A DNA stretch of 20,778 nucleotides. Source: Candidatus Neomicrothrix sp. UBA825 (lineage in GTDB: Bacteria; Actinomycetota; Acidimicrobiia; Acidimicrobiales; UBA8592). Below, piece after piece: positions 15,077-20,778 of this stretch (positions within the stretch are counted from its first letter, which is position 1; every line of letters begins with the position of its first letter). Position numbers and translations under genes: made by a program. A model generated the notes under the pieces. That model was not told where the DNA came from and ran no database searches. It saw nothing but the letters and a program-made list of their open reading frames with translations. The stretch covers positions 1-20,778 of the forward strand of contig DBHP01000099.1 of the NCBI GenBank assembly GCA_002295705.1, written 5' to 3'.

Positions 15077-15358
15077 CTATGAATATCCTCCAGCAACTGC
15101 CGGAACAATCGAAACTATCTGTTCTTGTTTTAATTCCGTATCCAAACCGCCCAAGAAACGCACATCTTCGTCATCAAGGAAAATATTTACAAACCGTTGT
15201 AAATTACCTTCTTCATCCAAGACTCGATCCACAAAGTCTGGATATTCAGTTCGGACTTGTTCCAATAGTTCTCCCAGTGTCCTACCATCTGAAGAAATTG
15301 AAGAGTTTCCTTTTGTTAACTCCCGAAATGTAGTGGGAATTCTAATTGTTACCGCCAT
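15077..15358 (-). CDS. MoaD/ThiS-family sulfur carrier, CysO-like, with C-terminal GG-YS
   Basis: A 93-residue ubiquitin-fold protein. It resembles mycobacterial CysO, the sulfide donor for CysM-type cysteine synthesis: MAVTIRIPTTFRE at the start, TLGELLEQV, QRFVNIFLDDEDVRFLGGLDTEL, and VSIVPAVAGG near the end. In this family the C-terminal diglycine must be free to be adenylated and thiocarboxylated. Here G90-G91 are followed by Y92 and S93, so a protease would have to trim two residues first; JAMM/Mec+ proteases do this for related carriers such as QbsE. No CysM, Mec or adenylating enzyme is nearby. No Shine-Dalgarno; TAGATT (15370-15365) lies 6 nt before the ATG. Divergent from the DHPS-like gene. 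Confidence 0.85.
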   Translation of the reverse strand: MAVTIRIPTTFRELTKGNSSISSDGRTLGELLEQVRTEYPDFVDRVLDEEGNLQRFVNIFLDDEDVRFLGGLDTELKQEQIVSIVPAVAGGYS

Positions 15359-15452
15359 AAGGTAAATCTATCGCTGTTATATTCTTTTCACGCTGAAGAA
15401 TTTGAATTCGTTTGACTGGTGACTTTGTTAAAAAAACTAGTACCTTAAGAGA

Positions 15453-16205
15453 GTGAAATTACATGGTGTGATCAATGCATCTGGAGATTCATTAGCTGAC
15501 TTCTCTATTGCGCTAGATGTAGAAAGCGCAGTCAAACGTGCTAAAGAATTAATTGAAGTAGGTTGCGTTGGAATTGATTTGGGTGCTGCGGGTTCAACAC
15601 AATTTGCAAGCCGTGTTGAAGTAGAAGAAGAGTGGGACCGCCTCAACGGAAAAATTCAGGCAATCGCAGAGTTGGGTGTAGAACTCTCTGTCGATACGTG
15701 GAAGCCAGAAATAATGGCAAGGGCATTAGAAGCAGGAGCGAACTTTATGAACGCTTCTGATGGTATGCAGAATCCTGAAATGGTTGAAATCGCAGTGAGC
15801 TCCAGAGTTCCAGTAGTTCTTCCCTTTCTTAGCGGTGAAGACCCAAAGAGTCTTGAATTCGTTACTGGTGACCCCATTGAGGTAATAGTCCGATGGTTTG
15901 AAAAATCTTTAGACGAGCTTGATAAGAAAGGTCTAAATAGAGATCAGTTAATCTTGGATCCTGGAACTGGATTTGGCCCCGCAAATTGGGATTGGGAAGA
16001 CAGGTTTAAATACCAGGAACGCGTCTACAGCAATTTGGATCAATTAAAAATTTTTGATTTGCCCGTATATGTGGCACTTCCTTGGAAATTTGAGGATGGA
16101 CGGAAACACTTATTGGAGATTCTATTGGAAGTAGGTTTTGATTACGGCCGCACACATCTTCCACAAAGAATCCTAGAGATTAAGAACGAATTAGAATCTC
16201 GTTGA
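15453..16205 (+). CDS. Divergent dihydropteroate synthase-like protein (pterin-binding TIM barrel)
   Basis: A 250-residue single-domain protein with the DHPS layout. Retained pterin-pocket positions are N8 (GVINASGDS, loop 1), D81 (SVDTWKP), N100 (FMNAS), D169 (LILDPGTGFG), K212 (ALPWK, in place of SRK) and R233/H235 (YGRTHLP, in place of RVHD). The pABA-side loops differ: loop 1 reads NASGDSL rather than NvTPDSF, and loop 2 reads GAAGSTQFASR rather than GgeSTRPG, losing the loop-2 Arg. This suggests either an unusual DHPS or a paralogue acting on another pterin. FolB, from the same pathway, converges on it from the other strand with 11 nt between. The start is a GTG with weak GAGA upstream; a TAGTAC (15438-15443) is 9 nt before it. 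An active folP role is not certain. Confidence 0.7.
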   Translation: MKLHGVINASGDSLADFSIALDVESAVKRAKELIEVGCVGIDLGAAGSTQFASRVEVEEEWDRLNGKIQAIAELGVELSVDTWKPEIMARALEAGANFMNASDGMQNPEMVEIAVSSRVPVVLPFLSGEDPKSLEFVTGDPIEVIVRWFEKSLDELDKKGLNRDQLILDPGTGFGPANWDWEDRFKYQERVYSNLDQLKIFDLPVYVALPWKFEDGRKHLLEILLEVGFDYGRTHLPQRILEIKNELESR

Positions 16206-16216
16206 TTTAATATTCT

Positions 16217-16576
16217 TTACTTTGAACGATAAATATTAACTGCTGACGATTCCAAGAATTCTGGAACGGGTGGGCGCATCTTCCTAAGATTAATTTGAAC
16301 ACCTGTGACAGCAGGAATTGCGAGCACTTCTGTAGCAATCCTTGAAGCTACTTTTTCAAGTAATTGATGAGATTCGTTCCGAATAATGCCTGCAACTAAT
16401 TCCGTGACTTCACCATAATTTATGGTGTCATCAAGATCGTCAGATGAACCAGCTACTGAAAGATCCGTTTCTATAGCTAGGTCTATCTCGAAGGGTTGTG
16501 CTCTATTCTTCTCTTCAGGAAGAACGCCTATCGTTCCAAGAGCCTGTATTTTATTTAGTTCAATACGATCAACCAT
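16217..16576 (-). CDS. folB: Dihydroneopterin aldolase
   Basis: A 119-residue enzyme of folate biosynthesis that cleaves dihydroneopterin to 6-hydroxymethyl-dihydropterin and glycolaldehyde. Family blocks are IQALGTIGVLPEEKNRAQPFEIDL (active-site Glu within LPEEK), DDLDDTINYGEV, LLEKVASRIA and the substrate-binding LRKMRPPVP with its conserved Lys. Length equals the usual monomer size; the active enzyme is an octamer of such subunits. It starts 9 nt after the glycerate kinase stop, so it is the last gene of that minus-strand run. No clear Shine-Dalgarno, which suggests read-through translation from the gene before. It converges on the DHPS-like gene. Confidence 0.93.
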   Translation of the reverse strand: MVDRIELNKIQALGTIGVLPEEKNRAQPFEIDLAIETDLSVAGSSDDLDDTINYGEVTELVAGIIRNESHQLLEKVASRIATEVLAIPAVTGVQINLRKMRPPVPEFLESSAVNIYRSK

Positions 16577-16585
16577 CTTAAGGTT

Positions 16586-17590
16586 TTACCCCTTTGAGTG
16601 ATTTACTGACCAATCATCAAGTGCTTTCATTGATATTTTTGCAATTGATTTAGCAGGTGCAGAAAAAGCTTCCTCAAGACCAACATGCTCTTTAAGCGAA
16701 TAAGAAGGAACAGGAAGCCTCACATTTGAGTCAATACTTCCAGCAATAACCAGTACCGGTGTTGACATGAGCTTTGATAACTTGAGCACCTCTCCCACAA
16801 CTTTTCCATCAAAACTTGATTCGTTAACCTCTCCTTCACCGGTTATAACCAGGTCTGCATCTTCAATTTGATCAACTAAATGAACTCGTTCTGAAACGGC
16901 TTCAAAGCCGCTTTGAAGGTTGGCACCTACTGTTGCAAGACCACCTGCCAAGCCTCCAGCTGCTCCAGCCATTGGCAAAGATGTGACATCAATATTTCTC
17001 TCTTCATGAAAGACTTGAGCAAGACGCCTGAGTCGATTTTCAAGAAACCTAATCTGTGTATCCGTTGCACCTTTTTGCGGGCCAAAGACTCCTGCGCACT
17101 CTATGAACCCAGTTCGCACATCGCAAGCAACGTTTATTTCAATACTTGAGTAACGCTTCAATGGTCTCATAGCCTGTAAAGCTCCCAAACCTCCGTCAAT
17201 GGATGCTGAACCTCCAAGACCGATAAAAATATCTTCAGCTCCTCTTTCAAGCGCCGTTCGGATGAGTTCTCCTGTACCGAATGTCGAAGCATCTATAGGG
17301 TTGGCAAAAGATTTATCTTGTATCAAGTGAAGCCCGGAAGCTTGTGCCATCTCAATGACAGCTGATTTGCCTTCAAGTCTCCATGAGGCCTTGACTGGTT
17401 TACCGAGTGGACCAGCAACAACTGATATTTTATTGCCGCCGCCAAATATTTCTAATGTCCCCTCCCCACCATCAGCTAAAGGTTGAATAATAACCTCATG
17501 CGAATCAACAATTGCCTCAGCAATTGATTGAGCAACTTCAGTTGCGGATACTGTCCCCTTAAACTTGTCAGGGGCAATCAGAACTTTCAT
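16586..17590 (-). CDS. Glycerate 2-kinase (GlxK/GarK family), shortened
   Basis: A 334-residue kinase of the bacterial glycerate kinase family that phosphorylates D-glycerate. Motifs are APDKFKGTVSA (6-16), PLADGGEGT (37-45), GTGELIRTAL (105-114), GLGGSASIDGG (124-134), VFGPQKGA (168-175), AGAAGGLAGGL (208-218) and TGEGEVNESSFDGK (250-263). The usual family length is near 375; the missing part is between GLGALQAM and VACDV, where about 30 residues present in other members are absent without a frame break. In the last motif the common TGEGR-x-D reads TGEGEVN. Both features make activity on glycerate less sure. It lies 11 nt after the LytR_C gene and 9 nt before folB. Confidence 0.85.
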   Translation of the reverse strand: MKVLIAPDKFKGTVSATEVAQSIAEAIVDSHEVIIQPLADGGEGTLEIFGGGNKISVVAGPLGKPVKASWRLEGKSAVIEMAQASGLHLIQDKSFANPIDASTFGTGELIRTALERGAEDIFIGLGGSASIDGGLGALQAMRPLKRYSSIEINVACDVRTGFIECAGVFGPQKGATDTQIRFLENRLRRLAQVFHEERNIDVTSLPMAGAAGGLAGGLATVGANLQSGFEAVSERVHLVDQIEDADLVITGEGEVNESSFDGKVVGEVLKLSKLMSTPVLVIAGSIDSNVRLPVPSYSLKEHVGLEEAFSAPAKSIAKISMKALDDWSVNHSKG

Positions 17591-17601
17591 GTATTTCTAT
17601 C

Positions 17602-18180
17602 TCATCCGCCTTGGTCAGGGAATAGATCGGCACCTACGTGAACAAGAACATTTGCGTCTGAGAGGTCATCTATCGGAAGCGTTTCCGGTAAGGGCAAAAC
17701 ATTACTACTATCAGCATTGATGATTAGCCGAACATTCTGGGCATCCAAATCATAGCCTTGTGCGTAATATATGAAGGTTTCAAGTAATACCTCTTCCCCA
17801 AGGTCATTCACAGCTCCAACTCCGTTATATCCTGCATTGGCTACAAGAGTATCAAGAGTAGCTCCTGCTGCTCCAGTAACATCAGTCCCGTTTGCTACTA
17901 GAACTCTAACTTCTGCTGGAGGGTGGAGCACTGAAGTTGAAGTTGGCTGACTTCCTTCATTTCCTTCTCCTCCGCTGTTTTCTTCTGAAACTGCTTCTGA
18001 TGGAGTAGCAGTTTCTTCCTCAATTTCTTGATTTTGTTCCTCGGTGTCTTGAGGTTCTTGCGTGCTTGGAACTGACGCTGAGGTAGCTGAAGTATCTTTA
18101 TCAAATCCTTGGTTGAGAACGATAATTCCTACCGTGATCACGGCAATAATTAAAAGAACACCTTTACCCGCAATATTCAT
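17602..18180 (-). CDS. Membrane-anchored LytR_C domain protein (VirR-like)
   Basis: A 192-residue single-pass protein: a short N-terminus, a membrane helix at about 7-23 (VLLIIAVITVGIIVL), an acidic, low-complexity linker (about 27-85, rich in Glu, Ser and Thr), then a LytR_C domain from about 88 (VRVLVANGTDVTGAAGATLDTLVANAGY...). The domain would lie outside the membrane. In Mycobacterium tuberculosis the counterpart pair is Rv0430 (DUF3263) and Rv0431 (VirR), where VirR affects envelope stability and vesicle release; the same neighbour order here supports the assignment, but the function is inferred. A strong AGGAGAAG (18194-18187) lies 6 nt before the ATG. Confidence 0.85.
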   Translation of the reverse strand: MNIAGKGVLLIIAVITVGIIVLNQGFDKDTSATSASVPSTQEPQDTEEQNQEIEEETATPSEAVSEENSGGEGNEGSQPTSTSVLHPPAEVRVLVANGTDVTGAAGATLDTLVANAGYNGVGAVNDLGEEVLLETFIYYAQGYDLDAQNVRLIINADSSNVLPLPETLPIDDLSDANVLVHVGADLFPDQGG

Positions 18181-18237
18181 TAGTGACTTCTCCTGAATCT
18201 AACCTCGTTAAAACTAGCGTAAATCTGATCATTTGTC

Positions 18238-18495
18238 TTAGCGAATCGGATTATTCGAAATAGAAATTCCTAATTTCTTTGATCTTCTTAACTTCCTAGC
18301 TCTTTGTAATCTCTTTACGACCATAGGGTCAAAATTTGCTGCCTCAGGTTTATCAATTAAAGCATCTCGAATCTGATAGTACCTTGCTGGAGAAATAGAG
18401 AACGTCTTTCGAATAGCTTTCTGTTTAGTATCATTGCTTTTCCAAGCGGATCTTTCAAAGTCTAAAATTGCATAATCTCGATCAGTTAAAGCCAC
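18238..18495 (-). CDS. DUF3263 family protein
   Basis: An 85-residue basic protein matching the actinobacterial DUF3263 family: LTDRDYAILDFERSAW at the start, AIRKTFSISPARYYQIRDALID in the middle, and DPMVVKRLQRARKLRRSKKLG near the end. The middle part looks like a helix-turn-helix and the C-terminus is rich in Arg and Lys, so DNA binding is plausible but not shown. The start is a GTG; an ATG four bases upstream is out of frame. No Shine-Dalgarno; TACCAT (18507-18502) lies 6 nt before the GTG. It precedes the LytR_C gene by 57 nt, the usual partner order. Confidence 0.85.
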   Translation of the reverse strand: MALTDRDYAILDFERSAWKSNDTKQKAIRKTFSISPARYYQIRDALIDKPEAANFDPMVVKRLQRARKLRRSKKLGISISNNPIR

Positions 18496-18552
18496 TCATA
18501 AATGGTAACTTTCAAGACAAGTGAGATGATGGACCGTCTAGCAAATTTCTTG

Positions 18553-18625
18553 AGCCGGGTGTCGGAATCGAACCGACGACATCTTCTTTACAAGAGAAGT
18601 GCTCTACCAACTGAGCTAACCCGGC
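18553..18625 (-). tRNA. tRNA-Thr (anticodon TGT)
   Basis: A full cloverleaf is seen on the minus strand: acceptor GCCGGGT/ACCCGGC with discriminator T, D stem GCTC/GAGC, anticodon stem CTTCT/AGAAG around loop CTTGTAA (anticodon TGT, reading ACA and related Thr codons), and T arm GTCGG/CCGAC with loop TTCGATT. The 3' CCA is not encoded and must be added. A TAAAAT hexamer (18639-18634) ends 8 nt before the first base, so transcription may start at or very near the mature 5' end. It lies between rlmB and the DUF3263 gene. Confidence 0.97.
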
Positions 18626-18633
18626 ATTACTTC

Positions 18634-18639
18634 ATTTTA
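18634..18639 (-). promoter_or_regulatory. Candidate -10 element of tRNA-Thr
   Basis: TAAAAT on the minus strand, 8 nt before tRNA position 1, inside the 35-nt gap after rlmB. No convincing -35 is seen. Confidence 0.3.
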
Positions 18640-18660
18640 TGAGGAAGCGTGTTGAGTTTA

Positions 18661-19512
18661 TCACCGTTTGAGTTTAGTTAATCGCTGCCTAGATATTTCA
18701 AAACATCCAATCGCAGCTGCTGCTCCCACATTCAATGATTCAGTGATTCCGGATAATGGAATCTTCACTGTTAAATCGCATCGCTCTCGTGTAAGGCGTC
18801 CTAGTCCCCTGCCTTCACTCCCTAACACAAGCGCCAACGGATCATGAACAACTCGCAAATCGTAGATATCTTCCTCTGCTACCATGTCCATTCCAACAGT
18901 CCAAACTCCCAGTTCCTTTAGTCTGGTAAGCGCCTTAGGTATTCCACTTGTTGTCGCAATCGGGATATGTTCTATCGCCCCTTGAGCTGTTTTTGAAACA
19001 GTTGGAGTTATGCGGACAGAACGATGTCGCGGAAGCAAAATACCAGTAGCTCCTGCGCATTCTCCACTTCGGATGATTGAGCCTAAATTTCTTGGATCAG
19101 TAATACCATCTAGAACCAGAATAAATGGGTTTTCTATTTCTTCTACGAGATCTTCAATCTCCAGCTCAGGTAGCGGGTCACATATCGCTTGAACTCCTTG
19201 CGCAGACTCTGTGGTGGTCATTGATTTAAATTTAGATTTTGCATGCAGCTTTAGAGGTATTCTCAACTCCTTTGCAAGATTAGCAATATCTTCAATAACT
19301 GTGCCTGGGTCTAAACCCTCAGACATATTCACTTCTCGCACTTTTCGTGTTCCCGCCAAGATAGATTCTCGAACAGCATGGCGACCCTCCACTATTTGGA
19401 TGCTTTCTGAATTGGGATTTCCCCATTTAGGATTATTCCTGATACTGGAATTTCTGTGGCTGGGATTCTTTTGATTTTTTTTATTCTTTGTTCTCTGGTT
19501 TCGTTTATTCAT
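18661..19512 (-). CDS. rlmB: 23S rRNA (guanosine-2'-O)-methyltransferase RlmB / TrmH family
   Basis: A 283-residue SpoU-family RNA methyltransferase. Residues 1-38 are a Lys/Arg/Asn-rich, probably disordered tail, common in actinobacterial members. An RNA-binding substrate domain follows (VEGRHAVRESILAGTRKVREV). The SpoU knot motifs are DGITDPRNLGSIIRSGECAGATGILL (motif 1, with the Asn-Leu-Gly-x-Ile-x-Arg core), LVLGSEGRGL (motif 2) and IPLSGITESLNVGAAAAIG (motif 3, the SAM-binding knot). RlmB acts on a conserved Gm in the ribosomal P loop; other SpoU proteins hit other sites, so the exact position is inferred. Its start overlaps the ispF end by 8 nt. Confidence 0.9.
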   Translation of the reverse strand: MNKRNQRTKNKKNQKNPSHRNSSIRNNPKWGNPNSESIQIVEGRHAVRESILAGTRKVREVNMSEGLDPGTVIEDIANLAKELRIPLKLHAKSKFKSMTTTESAQGVQAICDPLPELEIEDLVEEIENPFILVLDGITDPRNLGSIIRSGECAGATGILLPRHRSVRITPTVSKTAQGAIEHIPIATTSGIPKALTRLKELGVWTVGMDMVAEEDIYDLRVVHDPLALVLGSEGRGLGRLTRERCDLTVKIPLSGITESLNVGAAAAIGCFEISRQRLTKLKR

Positions 19513-19972
19513 GTCTTTCCTGAATAAGTGAGACCGCTAGACACATAACTCCGTTTAAGGTCTCTAACCCTTCGGGGTGTTTACCTTTGACGGAAAATGG
19601 GGCATTTAGAATTTTAGAGATTTTGAGCTCAATTTCTGATTTTCTTGATGAAATTTTTGGTCGCTCTGCGACAACCGAACAATCTACGTTAATTATTTCC
19701 CAGTTTTCATCGTGCAATTTTGAAACAACAATTTTGAGCAATTCGGAACTATCAACATTCTTATAAGCATGATCGTTGTCCGGAAAAAGCATGCCTATAT
19801 CTCCCAAACCTGCCGCACCGAGTAATGAATCTATACAAGCATGAATTATCACATCTCCATCAGAATGGCCCTTTAAAGAAGAATCAGAGTCAAACTTTAT
19901 TCCACCAAGCATCAGCGGTTTGGATAAATCATCATCCCATTGATGTGAGTCAAAACCTTGCCCTATTCTCAT
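19505..19972 (-). CDS. ispF: 2-C-methyl-D-erythritol 2,4-cyclodiphosphate synthase
   Basis: A 155-residue enzyme of the MEP isoprenoid pathway; it works as a trimer with a metal at the subunit interface. Metal ligands are D8 and H10 (GFDSHQW) and H44 (HSDGDVIIHA); LGDIGMLFPDND is the next conserved block. The CDP-binding stretch near the C-terminus reads KGKHPEGLETLNG instead of the usual KATTTEKLGFTGRGEG: the Thr pair is replaced by His-Pro and three residues are missing, while the Glu is kept. Upstream, GAGGAA lies 11 nt before the ATG; a -10-like TAATAT (20008-20003) may be its promoter. The end overlaps rlmB. ispD and cysS, often neighbours in actinobacteria, are not here. Confidence 0.92.
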   Translation of the reverse strand: MRIGQGFDSHQWDDDLSKPLMLGGIKFDSDSSLKGHSDGDVIIHACIDSLLGAAGLGDIGMLFPDNDHAYKNVDSSELLKIVVSKLHDENWEIINVDCSVVAERPKISSRKSEIELKISKILNAPFSVKGKHPEGLETLNGVMCLAVSLIQERHE

Positions 19973-20019
19973 ACAGTAAATTTTCCTCGATTCTTGAAAT
20001 TCATATTACCTTTGCAAAT

Positions 20020-20082
20020 GCTATCCACTAATCCCGTTGACCGCCATCAACTTGTCTAATTGGAGTGGGATTAGTAGATAAC
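20020..20082. promoter_or_regulatory. 16-nt inverted repeat in the ispF / Crp-Fnr divergent promoter region
   Basis: Arms at 20020-20035 and 20067-20082 match at 14 of 16 positions in inverted orientation (shared core GGGATTAGT). The 31-nt spacer contains a small nested repeat GTTGA-N6-TCAAC (20036-20051). Read toward each gene, the element ends 11 nt before a -10-like TAATAT for ispF and 9 nt before a TATTAT for the regulator. Both arms thus sit where a -35 or regulator site would be. The two mismatches become G-U pairs in a minus-strand RNA, so a hairpin role is also possible. Confidence 0.55.
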
Positions 20083-20106
20083 ATGATTGCGTATTATTGT
20101 AGTTGC

Positions 20107-20766
20107 ATGACAACTGCTGATTTTATTCGATCTATAGATATGTTCTCCGAGCTTGACGACGCATTGCTGGAACCAATTGTGGACCAGTCTAAGACGCTTG
20201 ATCTTCAGCGGGGTGACGTTTTGTTTCAATCGGGGGATGAATCCAATGATCTCTATATTGTGACTCGTGGGAGAATTGCTATAGGAAACCGCTCATTCGA
20301 TGGGAGGGAATCTTTGGTTGCGTTAATGGAATCGGGTGACTTGTTTGGAGAAATGCCATTGTTTAGCAATGATGGTAGATCTGCAGAAGCACGAGCATTA
20401 GAGGAATCTGCCGTTATTGTTATTCCTTATCAACCGGTGAAGAATTTATATGATGAGAACCCGTCGCTTCTATGGCGCGTAGTTGAGATGCTGGTGAGCC
20501 GATTAAAAAGCACTGATATTGCGCTTGCAGATACTATGTTCTTGGACGTCACTGGAAGAACAGCGAAGCGATTGTTAGAAATGGCCGGAGAGTCTGATGA
20601 GTTCCAATTACCGATTACGCAAGAAGAGTTAGCTGGAATGATTGGTGCGTCTCGAGAGCGTGTCAATAAATCAATTTCATCGTTTATAAAATTAGGATGG
20701 CTATCTCAAAGCGGTGAGAAATACATCATTCTTGATAGAAAACAGCTTGAAATAAGGTCTACGTAA
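20107..20766 (+). CDS. Crp/Fnr-family transcription regulator
   Basis: From the ATG at 20107 a 219-residue protein: a cyclic-nucleotide-binding beta-roll (about 5-125) and a C-terminal winged helix-turn-helix. The roll has GDVLFQSGDESNDLYIVTRGRIAIG and the phosphate-binding cassette GDLFGEMPLFSNDGRSAEARA, in which G-E (81-82) and R91-S92 fit the residues that hold cAMP phosphate in Crp, so a cyclic nucleotide ligand is plausible. No Fnr-type cysteine cluster is seen. The HTH is LPITQEELAGMIGASRERVNKSISSFIKLGWL. In-frame starts at 20065 (GTG) and 20083 (ATG) would add residues before the usual domain start; ATG 20107 is preferred since TATTAT (20092-20097) ends 9 nt before it, as in a leaderless gene. 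It may control itself and ispF through the nearby repeat. Confidence 0.88.
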   Translation: MTTADFIRSIDMFSELDDALLEPIVDQSKTLDLQRGDVLFQSGDESNDLYIVTRGRIAIGNRSFDGRESLVALMESGDLFGEMPLFSNDGRSAEARALEESAVIVIPYQPVKNLYDENPSLLWRVVEMLVSRLKSTDIALADTMFLDVTGRTAKRLLEMAGESDEFQLPITQEELAGMIGASRERVNKSISSFIKLGWLSQSGEKYIILDRKQLEIRST

Positions 20767-20778
20767 GAATTATTGGCC

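Noticed and set aside
15016..15333. Open frame of 105 codons antisense to the CysO-like gene
   Set aside because: The opposite-strand CysO-like protein matches a known family end to end.
16586..17590. Frameshift or assembly error as cause of the short glycerate kinase
   Set aside because: The frame is open throughout and motifs on both sides of the missing part are in the same frame.
1..20778. CRISPR array, transposon, prophage, integron or defence island
   Set aside because: No regular repeats, transposase, integrase, terminal repeats or defence-type proteins were seen; gene content is chromosomal and housekeeping.

Overview
The window looks like chromosomal DNA of a low-GC actinobacterium (roughly 40% G+C by eye). 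A free-living aquatic member of the Acidimicrobiia or a relative would fit, but the taxon is an inference. The support is a set of actinobacterial families at modest length and with tight spacing: a PAC2 protein, a DUF3263 / LytR_C (VirR-like) pair, a CysO-type sulfur carrier, an RlmB with a basic N-terminal tail, and a siderophore-interacting protein. No phage, transposon, CRISPR or integron parts were seen. Many genes have no Shine-Dalgarno sequence but carry a -10-like hexamer 6-9 nt before the start, which suggests leaderless transcription.

Layout. Positions 1-308 hold the N-terminal part of a GNAT acetyltransferase (minus), followed by a PAC2 protein (plus). Positions 1229-5509 (minus) form a nitrogen block transcribed amt, glnD, Nudix hydrolase; no PII gene (glnK/glnB) lies between amt and glnD. 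The 362-nt stretch 5510-5871 holds a GlnR-like repeat operator and an unrecognised 55-residue four-cysteine protein. Positions 5872-9807 (plus) encode a LivH-LivM-LivG-LivF importer whose LivH carries an extra exported beta-sandwich-like domain; no Liv-type binding protein is next to it.

Positions 9851-12592 (plus) form an iron/heme cassette: an FecB/BtuF-like binding lipoprotein, a HugZ-like protein and a siderophore-interacting ferric reductase. A TTAGG-N4-CCTAA palindrome sits exactly at its start. HemQ (minus) converges on the cassette. A groEL without groES and a CysO-like carrier with a masked diglycine follow (minus). A divergent dihydropteroate-synthase-like gene (plus) then converges on a minus-strand run read as ispF, rlmB, tRNA-Thr(TGT), DUF3263, LytR_C protein, glycerate kinase, folB. 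The last gene is a Crp/Fnr regulator (plus), divergent from ispF across an intergenic region with a 16-nt inverted repeat placed similarly upstream of both promoters.

Together the genes cover nitrogen sensing and ammonium uptake, import of amino acids or related solutes, iron/heme handling, folate, isoprenoid and rRNA-modification steps. The items most worth a second look are the Crp/ispF inverted repeat, the LivH fusion, the iron-box cassette, the small cysteine protein, the GlnR-like operator and the altered DHPS-like and CysO-like proteins.
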